From contig JAQEDJ010000011.1 in NCBI GenBank assembly GCA_027669525.1, forward strand, positions 1 to 56,198: a stretch of 56,198 bases of DNA, written 5' to 3'. Below the pieces are notes generated by a model. It was not told where the DNA came from and did no database searches. It saw nothing but the letters and a program-made list of their open reading frames with translations. The position numbers were made by a program, and so were the translations under genes. Positions 46,736 to 55,610 of the stretch are shown here, piece after piece. How positions within the stretch are numbered: position 1 is the stretch's first letter; every line of letters starts with the position of its first letter. This DNA is from Coriobacteriaceae bacterium AM48-5. GTDB lineage: Bacteria > Actinomycetota > Coriobacteriia > Coriobacteriales > Coriobacteriaceae.

Positions 46736-46764
46736 GGTTAGCCATGGCAAACGGTTAGCCATGG
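46736..46764 (+). promoter_or_regulatory. Tandem GGTTAGCCATGG boxes upstream of feoAB
   Basis: The 12-mer GGTTAGCCATGG occurs at 46736-46747 and 46753-46764. TTAGCC is the core of DtxR/IdeR-type iron boxes, so iron-dependent repression of feoAB is plausible. No experiment is implied. Confidence 0.55.
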
Positions 46765-46811
46765 TGAACATAAATACAACGCCCTGTGGGCGCCGGGGGA
46801 GGAACACGGAC

Positions 46812-49171
46812 GTGAAGCTCGATACACTCGAGATTGGAAAGGACGCCGTTGTCGCATCGGTGGCATCGGACGATCAGGCACTTCGACAGCATATTTTGGA
46901 CATGGGTCTAACGCCGGGCACCGAAGTCACCATGATGAAGTACGCCCCCATGGGCGACCCGCTCGAGATTCGCCTGCGTGGCTACGAGCTGACGCTGCGC
47001 AAGGACGATGCTGCTCGCATCGAGCTCGTGGGTGTTCACGACACAGACACGGGTCCGCGCACTAACGTCGCAATCGGCACGACGGAGCACCCGGCACTCG
47101 GCGAGGGGACGTATTCGCCCCGTGCGGCAAAGACGGCCGTGCCCGAGGCGCGCCGCTGCATTTTGCCCTCGCCGGCAACCAAAACTGCGGTAAGACCACG
47201 CTGTTCAACCAGCTGACGGGCTCCAACCAGCACGTCGGTAACTTTCCCGGCGTGACGGTCGACCGCAAAGATGGCACCATCCGCAACCACCCCGAGGCGA
47301 ACGTTACCGACCTGCCCGGTATTTATTCGCTGTCGCCGTACACAGGCGAAGAGGTCGTGAGCCGTCAATTCATCCTTGACGAGCATCCCGACGCCATCAT
47401 CGACATCATCGACGCTACTAATATTGAACGTAACCTGTACCTGACGCTGCAGCTTATGGAGCTCGACTGCCCCATGGTCATCGCGCTCAACATGATGGAC
47501 GAGGTGACGGCCAACGGCGGCGCCGTGGACGTCAACCTGCTCGAGAGCCTGTTGGGCGTGCCTGTTGTCCCCATTAGCGCTGCCCGCAACGAGGGTATTG
47601 GCGAGTTGGTGGATCATGCCTTGCACGTGGCGCGGTTCCGCGAGCGCCCCGGTCGCCTGGACTTCTGTGCGCCCGATGGCCCAGACGGCGGCGCGCTGCA
47701 TCGCTGCATCCACGGCATCGCCAACCTTATCGAGGACCATGCCGCGACGGCGCATATCCCGGTGCGTTTTGCGGCGACCAAGCTGGTTGAGGGCGACGAG
47801 CTGGTGACCGAGGCGCTTCATCTGGACCGTAACGAACTTGACGCCATCGAGCACATCATTACCCAGATGGAGGGTGAGGCCGGTACCGACCGTCTATCTG
47901 CACTGGCTGACATGCGCTTCGGCTTTATCGGCGACGTGTGTGGGCGCTGCGTCGTCAAGCCGCACGAGAGCCGCGAGCACGTGCGTTCCGTCAAGATCGA
48001 CCGCATCCTGACGGGTCGCTACACGGCCATTCCGGCGTTCCTGGTGATCATGGGTCTCGTCTTTTGGCTGACGTTTGGCGTGATCGGCGTGGCGTTGCAG
48101 GGACTTATGGAGGACGGCATCGCTGCCGTCATCGCCTCGGCCGATGCGGGCCTCAAGGCGTTCGGCACCAACGACGTGGTGCGCTCGCTGGCTGTCGACG
48201 GCGTGCTTACGGGCGTGGGCAGCGTGCTGACCTTCCTGCCGATTATCGTCGTGCTCTTTTTGTTCCTCTCCATTCTGGAAGACTCCGGCTACATGGCGCG
48301 CGTGGCCTTTGTCATGGATAAAGTGCTGCGTCGCTTTGGCCTGTCGGGCCGCAGCTTCGTGCCTATGCTCGTCGGTTTTGGCTGCACCGTGCCGGCTATC
48401 ATGTCAACCCGTACGCTCCCATCCGAGCACGACCGCAAGATGACGGTCATGCTCACGCCGTTCATGAGCTGCTCGGCCAAGCTGCCGGTTTACGGCTTGC
48501 TGTGCGGGGCGTTTTTTCCACAGGCGACGGTTCCCGCCATGGTCTCGCTCTATTTGATTGGCATTGCGGTCGGTTGCATCGCGGCTTTGGTGCTCAATCG
48601 CACGGCATTTAAGGGTGACCCGGTGCCGTTTATCATGGAGCTTCCCAATTACCGCCTGCCGAGCGTCAAGACGACGGTGATGCTGGCATGGGATAAGGCC
48701 AAGGACTTTATTACCAAGGCCTTTACCATTATCTTTGCCGCTACCGTGGCCATCTGGTTCCTCCAGACGTTCGATATCCGCTTTAATGTGGTCGCCGATC
48801 AGTCGCAGAGTCTGCTTGCCGGTTTGGGTAGCATTATCGCGCCGGCGCTGGCGCCGCTCGGCTTTGGCGATTGGCGTGCATCCACGGCGCTCGTCACCGG
48901 ACTTATCGCCAAGGAGAGCGTCATTTCGACCCTCACCGTGCTTTTGGGTGCAACGTCGCCCGCGGCACTGTCGAGCATGTTTTCGCCGTTTACCGCTTAC
49001 GTGTTCCTGGTCTTTACGCTGCTGTACCCGCCCTGCGTAGCGGCAATCGGCGCCGTCAAGAGTGAACTGGGCGCGCGCTATGCCGTGGCCGTGTTCGCGT
49101 TTCAAGTGACGGTCGCCTGGATTGTGGCGTTTGTCGTGCATTCGGCGGGCATATTGCTGGGGCTGGCTTAG
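46812..49171 (+). CDS. feoB: FeoA-FeoB fusion ferrous iron transporter (frameshifted)
   Basis: Imports Fe(II). An SH3-like FeoA domain covers about 1-78 (LRQHILDMGLTPGTEVTMM, MGDPLEIRLRGYELTLRKDD). After a linker, the FeoB G domain starts with ALAGNQNCGKTTLFN (about 119-133) and has DLPGIYSLSPY and NMMD. The membrane part holds both Gate domains (VPMLVGFGCTVPAIMSTRTL and LIAKESVISTL). One G is missing near 47150 in the linker, which separates the FeoA half from the FeoB half; corrected length is 786 residues. GTG at 46812 follows GGGGGAGG by nine bases. Fusions of this kind are known in some anaerobes. Confidence 0.9.
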
Positions 49172-49211
49172 TTATTTATTGATGGCGCAACCTCTGTGTA
49201 TTGAGTTGATT

Positions 49212-49248
49212 ACGGCCCCGCATCTGTTGCTGACGGATGCGGGGCCGT
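49212..49248 (+). terminator. Intrinsic terminator after feoAB
   Basis: Thirteen-base-pair stem ACGGCCCCGCATC / GATGCGGGGCCGT with an 11-base loop; the tail is weak in T. Confidence 0.75.
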
Positions 49249-49295
49249 TGCTATATAATCGCCCATCGCTCAAGACAATCGGAGAGGGTTCCTAC

Positions 49296-50492
49296 ATGAC
49301 TCAGGCAAGACAAGATGGCATCTCGCTCAAGCAGTGGCTCCCGCTTATCGGGCTCGCCTGCTGTGCGTTCGTGTTCAACACGTCGGAGTTCATGCCCATC
49401 GGCCTTCTGACTGATATCGCCGCGTCGTTCTCGCTCACCGAGGCCCAGGCAGGCATCATGATCTCGGTCTATGCTTGGGGCGTCATGCTGCTGTCGCTGC
49501 CACTCATGGTGTTTGCCTCGCGCTTTGAGTTCAAGCGTATGCTGCTCGGCGTGCTCGCCGTGTTTTCTCTGGGTCAGTTCCTGTCCGCTGTGGCACCGAC
49601 ATATCCCATCCTGGTCTGTGCGCGCCTGGTGGTCGCTTGCGCACATGCCGTGTTCTGGTCGGTCGCCTCGATTATGGCCTCGCGCCTGGTCGACAGTCGC
49701 CACGGGGCGCTCGCCATTAGCATGATCGCCACGGGCTCGTCCATCGCGCAGATCTTTGGCCTGCCGATCGGCCGCGCCATCGGACTGGCCGTGGGCTGGC
49801 GCATGACATTCGCCGTGGTCGGGGCCCTCTCGGCTGTCGCGGTTGTCTACCAGGCCGCGGTGTTCCCGGCCATGCCGGCGGGCGAGCGCTTTACCGTCAA
49901 ACAGCTGCCCGAGCTGCTCAAGAACCCGTTCCTGATTGCGCTCTACGCGGTCACGGTCTTTATGGCGACCGGCTATTATGCGGGTTACAGCTATATCGAG
50001 CCGTTCCTGGCGCAGGTCGCGCACGTCGACGCAAGCGCTATTACCATGACGCTGACGGCGTTTGGCTGCTCTGGTCTGCTCGGAAGCTGGCTGTTTGGCC
50101 GCCTGTTCGATGGGCATCGCTTCCCGTTCTTGGCTATCACGCTCTCCGGCGTGCCGGTGGCTCTGCTGCTCGTGGGTCCGGTCGCATCGTCGCTCGTAGC
50201 AGTGCTTGCCGTCTGCGCGCTATGGGGCTGCTGCTCCACGGCCTTTAACGTTGCGTTCCAGGCCGAGCTCATCAAGTACACGCCGGCGGATTCGTCGGCC
50301 GTCGCCATGTCGATCTTCTCGGGCCTGTTTAACCTCGGTATCGGCACGGGCACCGCAATCGGCGGCGCCGTGGTTTCGGGTCCCGGTATCGCTTGGATTG
50401 GCTTTGCGGGCGGGGCGATTACCGTCGTGGGCGTCATCCTTGCCATCACCGTACTGTTCCCAGCCATACGCCGCGCAAAGCCCGTCGCCTAA
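49296..50492 (+). CDS. MFS transporter, sugar-efflux/AraJ-SotB-like
   Basis: Twelve-helix exporter of 398 residues. The first helix FVFNTSEFMPIGLLTDIA (about 26-43) is the signature of the DHA1 group that includes SotB and AraJ, followed by FASRFEFKRMLLGVLAVF at the loop 2-3. No soluble domain. These relatives export arabinose, IPTG or drugs; the substrate here is unknown. It is monocistronic between the feoAB terminator and a foldback repeat. Confidence 0.84.
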   Translation: MTQARQDGISLKQWLPLIGLACCAFVFNTSEFMPIGLLTDIAASFSLTEAQAGIMISVYAWGVMLLSLPLMVFASRFEFKRMLLGVLAVFSLGQFLSAVAPTYPILVCARLVVACAHAVFWSVASIMASRLVDSRHGALAISMIATGSSIAQIFGLPIGRAIGLAVGWRMTFAVVGALSAVAVVYQAAVFPAMPAGERFTVKQLPELLKNPFLIALYAVTVFMATGYYAGYSYIEPFLAQVAHVDASAITMTLTAFGCSGLLGSWLFGRLFDGHRFPFLAITLSGVPVALLLVGPVASSLVAVLAVCALWGCCSTAFNVAFQAELIKYTPADSSAVAMSIFSGLFNLGIGTGTAIGGAVVSGPGIAWIGFAGGAITVVGVILAITVLFPAIRRAKPVA

Positions 50493-50507
50493 TCACGTCC
50501 TCTCATC

Positions 50508-50575
50508 AGCTGCGGTGGAATAGCTCCTGTTTAAGGCCTCTGAAGGCCCAAGCAGGAATTATTTCACCGCAACTT
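50508..50575. repeat. TGCGGTG foldback element, copy 2
   Basis: AGCTGCGGTGGAATAG ... TTTCACCGCAACTTAT with inner arms TCCTG / CAGGA. The outer sequence matches the copy at 6458-6525, while the inner arms differ but still pair. It follows the MFS gene. Confidence 0.7.
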
Positions 50576-50645
50576 ATTTTGGGGGAGAGGATACAAGCCG
50601 GGCATACAATGGATATCGTTGTGTTGAGCTTACCGGGAGGTTGCT

Positions 50646-52022
50646 ATGTGGGCATACGAGACGACGTTCTATCAGATCTATCCGCTGGGCTTTTGCGGAG
50701 CTCCGCGCGAAAACGCCGCTCCCGTTGCCGAGGATGAACTCGCCCAGGCTGCCAACGCTGCGCCCGACCCCGATGCACCCATCATGAAGATCGCCCAATG
50801 GGCTGACTACCTGCAAGAACTCGGCGTTGGCGCTGTGCTCATCAACCCGCCGCTCGAATCCGACAGCCACGGCTATGATACGCGCAGCCTGCGCCATGTC
50901 GACCGCCGCCTGGGCGGGGATGCCGATTTTGCCGCCGTATGCGAGACGCTGCACGCCCATGGCATCCGTGTGGTGCTCGATGCGGTCTTCAACCACGTCG
51001 GCCGCGGCTTCTGGGCCTTCCGTGATGTGCAGGAGCGTAAGTGGGACTCGCCGTACAAGGACTGGTTCCACATTAGCTTTGACGGCGACTCCTGCTATGG
51101 CGACGGCTTTTGGTACGAGGGTTGGGAAGGCCATTTTGAACTTGTGAAGCTCAACCTGCAAAATCCCGCTGTGGTCGATTACCTGCTCGAGTCCGTGCGC
51201 CGTTGGGCTGACGTGTTTGGCGTCGACGGCCTGCGCCTGGACGTTGCCTATATGCTCGACCGCGACTTCATGCGTCGTCTGCATACCTTTACCCGCGAGC
51301 TCAAGCCCGATTTTGTGCTGATCGGCGAGACGCTCCACGGCGACTACAACCAGATCGTCAACGACGAGATGCTTGACTCCTGCACCAACTACGAGTGCTA
51401 CAAGGGCCTGTACTCCAGCTTTAACTCGGTCAACATGTTCGAGATTGCCCATTCGCTGCATCGCCAGTTTGGCGGCGATCCGTGGTGCATCTACCGCGGC
51501 AAACACCTGCTGTCGTTTGTCGACAACCACGACGTGCCGCGCCTGGCGAGCATCCTCACCGACAAGTCGTGCCTGCGTCCCGCCTATGGCATGCTCTTTG
51601 GCATGCCGGGCATTCCGTGTGTCTACTATGGCAGCGAGTGGGGAATTGCCGGCGAAAAGGGCGGCCCCGATGGCGACTGGGCGCTGCGACCTGCGCTCGA
51701 TGAGCCTGCGCCCAACGAGCTGACGGCGTTCATCACGCAGCTTGCGCACCTTCGCTCGGCCGACGACGCGGCGGCCCGTGCTCTCAACTACGGTGCCTAT
51801 CGCAACGTGGTGATCCAGAACAAGCAGCTGCTGTTCGAGCGCGCCTGTGACGGCGCGACGGTGCTCGTGGCGGTGAACGCCGTGGGCGAGCCTTACACCT
51901 TTGGCGCCGGCGAGCTCAACGGGTCCTTTGTCGACCTGCTTGCCGATGGCGTGCCCACGGTCGAGCTGGCTGGCTCCCTTGAGCTTGCGCCCTACGAGGT
52001 GCGCTATCTGTTGAGGGCCTAG
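50646..52022 (+). CDS. GH13 alpha-amylase family enzyme
   Basis: Cytoplasmic glucan-active enzyme of 458 residues without a signal peptide. The four family regions are seen: LDAVFNHVG (about 103), the nucleophile Asp in DGLRLDVAYM (about 196), the acid/base Glu in LIGETLHGDY (about 223) and FVDNHDVPR (about 290). The C-terminal beta domain has ATVLVAVNAVGEPYTFGA. The overall plan resembles small maltodextrin hydrolases or glucosidases. A GGGAGG ribosome site precedes the ATG. The next gene starts four bases downstream. Confidence 0.86.
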   Translation: MWAYETTFYQIYPLGFCGAPRENAAPVAEDELAQAANAAPDPDAPIMKIAQWADYLQELGVGAVLINPPLESDSHGYDTRSLRHVDRRLGGDADFAAVCETLHAHGIRVVLDAVFNHVGRGFWAFRDVQERKWDSPYKDWFHISFDGDSCYGDGFWYEGWEGHFELVKLNLQNPAVVDYLLESVRRWADVFGVDGLRLDVAYMLDRDFMRRLHTFTRELKPDFVLIGETLHGDYNQIVNDEMLDSCTNYECYKGLYSSFNSVNMFEIAHSLHRQFGGDPWCIYRGKHLLSFVDNHDVPRLASILTDKSCLRPAYGMLFGMPGIPCVYYGSEWGIAGEKGGPDGDWALRPALDEPAPNELTAFITQLAHLRSADDAAARALNYGAYRNVVIQNKQLLFERACDGATVLVAVNAVGEPYTFGAGELNGSFVDLLADGVPTVELAGSLELAPYEVRYLLRA

Positions 52023-52025
52023 GCC

Positions 52026-52589
52026 ATGGCTGCGTCCGACGAGGGCTATCAACATATTGAGCATGGGTTTGAACCCGTGTTTGACGAGCGCTCGCGCGTT
52101 TTGATGCTGGGGTCGTTTCCCTCGGTGCTCTCGCGTGCCAATGCCTTCTACTATGGCAATCCGCAGAACCGCTTTTGGCGGGTCACGGCGGCGTGTCTCG
52201 GTGTGCCTGTGCCGCCCAACGAGGGTGATCCTTTGGCAAGCGGTGAGCCCGCGACGCTCGATGCCTCCATTGCCGCCAAGCGGGCCATGCTGCTGAACGG
52301 CGGCGTGGCCCTGTGGGATGCAATCGAGGGCTGCGACATTAAGGGCTCGAGCGACGCGAGCATTCGCAACGTTGTGCCGGCACATATCGAGCGCATTACC
52401 GATGCAGCTCCCATTGAGCAGGTGATATGCAACGGTGGTACGGCTGGCCGGCTCTACAAGCGCTATCTACAAGAACGCACCGGGCTGCCCGCCATCGTCC
52501 TGCCCTCGACAAGTCCTGCCAATGCGGCTTGGCGTCTTGAGCGCCTTGTCGAGCGCTGGCGCGAGGCAGTTGACTGGGCTGCTCTCTAA
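52026..52589 (+). CDS. DNA-deoxyinosine glycosylase (UDG superfamily, family 6)
   Basis: Base-excision repair enzyme for deaminated purines. The motif LMLGSFPSVLSRANAFYYGNPQNRFW (about 23-48, key LGSFPS and YGNPQNRFW) and the C-terminal VLPSTSPANAAW are the family's active-site loops. Asn in GNPQN is in the position typical of this family. Length 187 residues. It is four bases behind the GH13 gene but unrelated in function, so the operon is probably just compact. Confidence 0.87.
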   Translation: MAASDEGYQHIEHGFEPVFDERSRVLMLGSFPSVLSRANAFYYGNPQNRFWRVTAACLGVPVPPNEGDPLASGEPATLDASIAAKRAMLLNGGVALWDAIEGCDIKGSSDASIRNVVPAHIERITDAAPIEQVICNGGTAGRLYKRYLQERTGLPAIVLPSTSPANAAWRLERLVERWREAVDWAAL

Positions 52590-52590
52590 T

Positions 52591-53253
52591 TTAGATATTT
52601 GATTGAGCATGGGCGCCGAGGCGTTTGATGATGGCGTGCCAGATCGGCGCGGGCAGCGCGGGCTCGACACGCACCATGCCGTCGGCGTTGACGCTACCGG
52701 CATCGCCGCCGCCGAGCAGCTGGGCGTGCTCAACTGAGCAGCCCATGCGCACGGCACCCACAAGCTTATCCATCGCTTCCGAAAACGGTCGCCGCAAGAG
52801 TCCCATGCGCGGGGAATGGCGAAGCGCTGCGATGCCGCTGCCGGCGCAGATGGCAACGCCGCCACACCACAATTGGTCATGGCGCTCACATGCCTTGTGC
52901 AGGCGAACGGCGGTCCCACGCGCCTGCTCAGTGCCCTCTTGTGCGGCTCGAATCGCGGCATAGACGCGCGTTCCCGTACCGCCAAAGCGCTCAAGCGCCT
53001 GCTCGATAGCAGTCAACGTCTCATCGTCAGCCACATCTTCAATGGCCAGCACGATGCCATCGGCAACGCTGCCGGCGTCATTTGCCTTCAAGTCGACCGG
53101 GCGGGGGAGTGCGGTGCCGGAAAGTTGAGCATAGGCGGCGATGGCATCCTGAAGGTCCCAGAGCAAAAACTCAAGATCGGTGCTATCGGGAATACTGACG
53201 TATGCGATCTTCTGCAGCGTTTTTGGTTTATTGGCCTGCTGGTTCGCCTCCAT
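52591..53253 (-). CDS. Conserved hypothetical, possible flavodoxin-like protein
   Basis: Soluble protein of 220 residues with no signal peptide. The start KIAYVSIPDSTDLEFLLWDL may be a first strand and helix; IVLAIEDVADDETL and LWCGGVAICAGSGIAALRHS (about 128-147) are the other ordered parts, with RMGLLRRPFSEAMDKLVGAVRMG following. The GG-x-GSGI region and the RMG-RR segment recall NADPH/flavodoxin-like reductase relatives, but key flavin motifs are not clear. AAAGGAG precedes the ATG. It converges with the glycosylase gene, whose stop is two bases away. Confidence 0.55.
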   Translation of the reverse strand: MEANQQANKPKTLQKIAYVSIPDSTDLEFLLWDLQDAIAAYAQLSGTALPRPVDLKANDAGSVADGIVLAIEDVADDETLTAIEQALERFGGTGTRVYAAIRAAQEGTEQARGTAVRLHKACERHDQLWCGGVAICAGSGIAALRHSPRMGLLRRPFSEAMDKLVGAVRMGCSVEHAQLLGGGDAGSVNADGMVRVEPALPAPIWHAIIKRLGAHAQSNI

Positions 53254-53346
53254 GCCATCTCCTTTCCGGTTGGTTTCCGTTTAGGTTACACCGTCCGGCG
53301 GCGTCCCGCCGCGCTATCCTAGTGCAACCCTTACGAAAGGAACGTC

Positions 53347-54483
53347 ATGCGTCTGCCCATGAACACCTCGCTTGCCACGCTCAAGCCCTCCGGCATCCGT
53401 CGGATTAACGCACTCGCCGCTCAGCACCCGGGATGCATCGCGCTTGCGCTTGGCGAGCCCGATTTTCCCACGCCCGATGTGATTAGTGCCGAGGTGACCG
53501 CCGCACTGGACCGCGGTGACACGCACTATCCGCCCAATAACGGTCGCCCCGCCCTGCGCGAGGCACTGTCCGAATATATGGGTGACGCGGGTCTGGCGTT
53601 TTCCGCCGATGAGGTCATCCTGACCGACGGCGCGACCGAGGCCCTGTCGGCAACATTTATGGCTATGCTCAACCCCGGCGACGAGGTCATTATCCCCACG
53701 CCCGCCTTTGGCCTGTACGAGAGCATCGTCGTGGCCAACCACGCCAAGGCGGTCTTCTTGGATACGGAGCCTGCGCAATTCCAGATTGACGAGGATGCGC
53801 TTCGCGCCTGTGTGACCCCGGCGACCAAGGCCATCGTCATCTGCTCGCCCAACAATCCCACGGGTTGCATCCTCGACACGGCATCGCTCGACGCCGTGGC
53901 GCGCGTGGCAGAGCAGGCGGGCATCTACGTAGTCTGCGACGACGTATACAACCGTCTGGTCTATGTGGATGGCTACGAGCGCTTTGCCCAGCGCCACCCG
54001 GAGCTGCGCGACCAGACGGTGGTCATCGAGAGCTTCTCTAAGCCCTGGGCCATGACCGGCTGGCGCCTGGGTTGGCTCGCGGCAGCGGCACCCGTCATCG
54101 CCGAGATCGCAAAAGCTCACCAATACCTAGTATCGAGTGCCGTCTCCTTCGAAATGGACGCCGCAGCTCAAGCCCTCACCGTCGACCCAACCCCCATGCT
54201 CAAAGTCTACCGAGCCCGCCGCGAACGCGTACTCGCAGCCTTAGACGCCATGGATCTCGACGTAGTGGAACCAGCCGGCGCCTTCTACGCCTTTCCCAGC
54301 ATTAAACAGTACGGCCTAACCAGCGAAGACTTCTGCATTAAAGCCATCAAAGAGGCCAACGTTGCCCTAGTTCCCGGAAACTGCTTCGGAACCGAAGGCC
54401 ACGTCCGCCTCAGCTATTGCGTCTCCGACAAAGACCTAGACGAAGGCCTCCGCCGCCTGTCCACCTTCCTTTCAACCTTGTAG
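53347..54483 (+). CDS. PLP-dependent class I/II aminotransferase (aspartate aminotransferase-like)
   Basis: Fold-type I aminotransferase of 378 residues. Visible are LALGEPDFPTPD (about 32), YPPNNGRPALREALS, the cofactor loop CSPNNPTG (about 162-169), VVCDDVYNRLVY (about 198) and the PLP Lys in ESFSKPWAMTGWRLGW (about 223-238). Substrates may be aspartate, aromatic amino acids or other alpha-amino acids. From about 54105 to the stop the codons change: Leu becomes CTA and Glu GAA, where earlier codons are CTG/CTC and GAG. The protein stays in family register, so this looks like a recombined 3-prime segment. GAAAGGA precedes the ATG. Confidence 0.88.
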   Translation: MRLPMNTSLATLKPSGIRRINALAAQHPGCIALALGEPDFPTPDVISAEVTAALDRGDTHYPPNNGRPALREALSEYMGDAGLAFSADEVILTDGATEALSATFMAMLNPGDEVIIPTPAFGLYESIVVANHAKAVFLDTEPAQFQIDEDALRACVTPATKAIVICSPNNPTGCILDTASLDAVARVAEQAGIYVVCDDVYNRLVYVDGYERFAQRHPELRDQTVVIESFSKPWAMTGWRLGWLAAAAPVIAEIAKAHQYLVSSAVSFEMDAAAQALTVDPTPMLKVYRARRERVLAALDAMDLDVVEPAGAFYAFPSIKQYGLTSEDFCIKAIKEANVALVPGNCFGTEGHVRLSYCVSDKDLDEGLRRLSTFLSTL

Positions 54484-54535
54484 CCATCAGGGACGCAACG
54501 CATCAGCCTACCGACATAAGGGTTATGCGTGGGGC

Positions 54536-54752
54536 GCGTCGCTCAACGGGCGCGAGGATTCGCAGCAAAGTTACCGCAGCTCCGGTCCGAGGGGCCGGGT
54601 TGAGATTTTCGTAGATTCCGCACGAGCCGAAGAGCACTTAATGTGCTCTTCGTGCGAGCCAGGACTTGACCGAGCGAAAATCTCAACCCGGCCCCTCGGA
54701 CCGGAGCGTATGCAGGGTTTGTGTACGAATCCTCGCGCCCGTTGACCGACGC
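54536..54752. repeat. Nested inverted repeat of about 217 nt
   Basis: Outer arms: 54536-54562 pairs with 54726-54752 (27 bp, one mismatch; key part GCGCGAGGATTCG). Inner arms: 54580-54611 and 54675-54706 are a perfect 32-bp pair (CTCCGGTCCGAGGGGCCGGG...). The centre holds GAAGAGCAC / GTGCTCTTC (54629-54651) flanked by CGCACGAGCC and CGTGCGAGCC. No open frame fits inside. It could be a structured RNA, a foldback transposon remnant or a strong barrier between the aminotransferase and rplJ. Confidence 0.8.
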
Positions 54753-54774
54753 CAGGGTCCCCGACATAATACTT

Positions 54775-54925
54775 TCGGTTCACGCACGAATCCGCTGCCA
54801 GAGACAGCCGGTGCAAACGGGCATCGCCCGCGAGCTTAATGGGACTTCCCGCCAGCCGAGGTGGTCGAGTAGATATGTCTTCTCGCCCCCGTCGCTCATG
54901 CAGCGCGGGGGCTTTCTTTTTGGAC
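54775..54925 (+). ncRNA. L10-type ribosomal leader with attenuator
   Basis: The rplJ 5-prime region has a GC-rich set of stems and ends in a terminator-like hairpin GCCCCCG-CGCT / AGCG-CGGGGGC (54885-54912) followed by TTTCTTTTT. L10 leaders bind the L10(L12) complex in many bacteria. Assignment is by position and hairpin; the aptamer was not aligned. Confidence 0.6.
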
Positions 54926-54986
54926 ATGCCCCCGTCACGTCCTTGTGGCGGACCGTGCCCGGAAAGAATTTGAGGAGGTGTAATTC

Positions 54987-55508
54987 ATGCCCCAGCAGTA
55001 CAAAATCGACAAGGTTGCAGAGATCGAGTCCCGTATCGCCGAGAACGCCGGTCTGTTCGTCGTCAACTACAACGGTCTGACGGTTAAGCAGGCTCAGGAG
55101 CTGCGTCATCAGCTTCGCGAGTGCGGCGCCGAGATGAAGGTCTACAAGAACAACCTGGTCAAGATCGCTCTCAAGAACCAGGAGCAGCCCGAGATCGACG
55201 AGATCCTCGCCGGCCCCGTCGCTTATGTGTTCTACGAGACCGAGCCGGTCGAGGCCGCTAAGGCCCTTAAGGACTTCTCCGCTAAGTCCAAGGGCGTCCT
55301 TGAGATCAAGGGCGGTATCTCCGACGGCAAGGCCGTTTCCGCCGATGATGTTAAGGCTATCGCCGAGCTGCCCACCAAGGATCAGCTTCTCGGCCAGATC
55401 GCCGGTCTCATCTCCGGTTTCGCTCGCGACATCGCTGTCTGCGTCAACGGCGTTTCCTCTGGTCTCGCTCGTTCGATCCAGCAGGTCTCCGAGCAGAAGG
55501 CAGCCTAG
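54987..55508 (+). CDS. rplJ: 50S ribosomal protein L10
   Basis: Base of the L7/L12 stalk. The N-terminal rRNA-binding domain contains LFVVNYNGLTVKQAQELRHQL (about 25-45) and YKNNLVKIAL (about 52). The C-terminal L12-docking helix ends in ARSIQQVSEQKAA. Length 173 residues. GAGGAGG lies just upstream. It is separated from rplK-rplA by 27 kb. Confidence 0.96.
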   Translation: MPQQYKIDKVAEIESRIAENAGLFVVNYNGLTVKQAQELRHQLRECGAEMKVYKNNLVKIALKNQEQPEIDEILAGPVAYVFYETEPVEAAKALKDFSAKSKGVLEIKGGISDGKAVSADDVKAIAELPTKDQLLGQIAGLISGFARDIAVCVNGVSSGLARSIQQVSEQKAA

Positions 55509-55610
55509 TTGCTGTTTTCACCCGCGGCGGCAACGCCGCACCCCTGGCGCATTCGCGCCGTGTTTTAACTGATCTCCGTGCATCCGCACGGAAACCGAAA
55601 GGACTTAGAA

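Noticed and set aside
46301..46741. Open frames across the spacer before feoAB
   Set aside because: They cover tandem repeats and a terminator, lack ribosome sites and resemble no protein.
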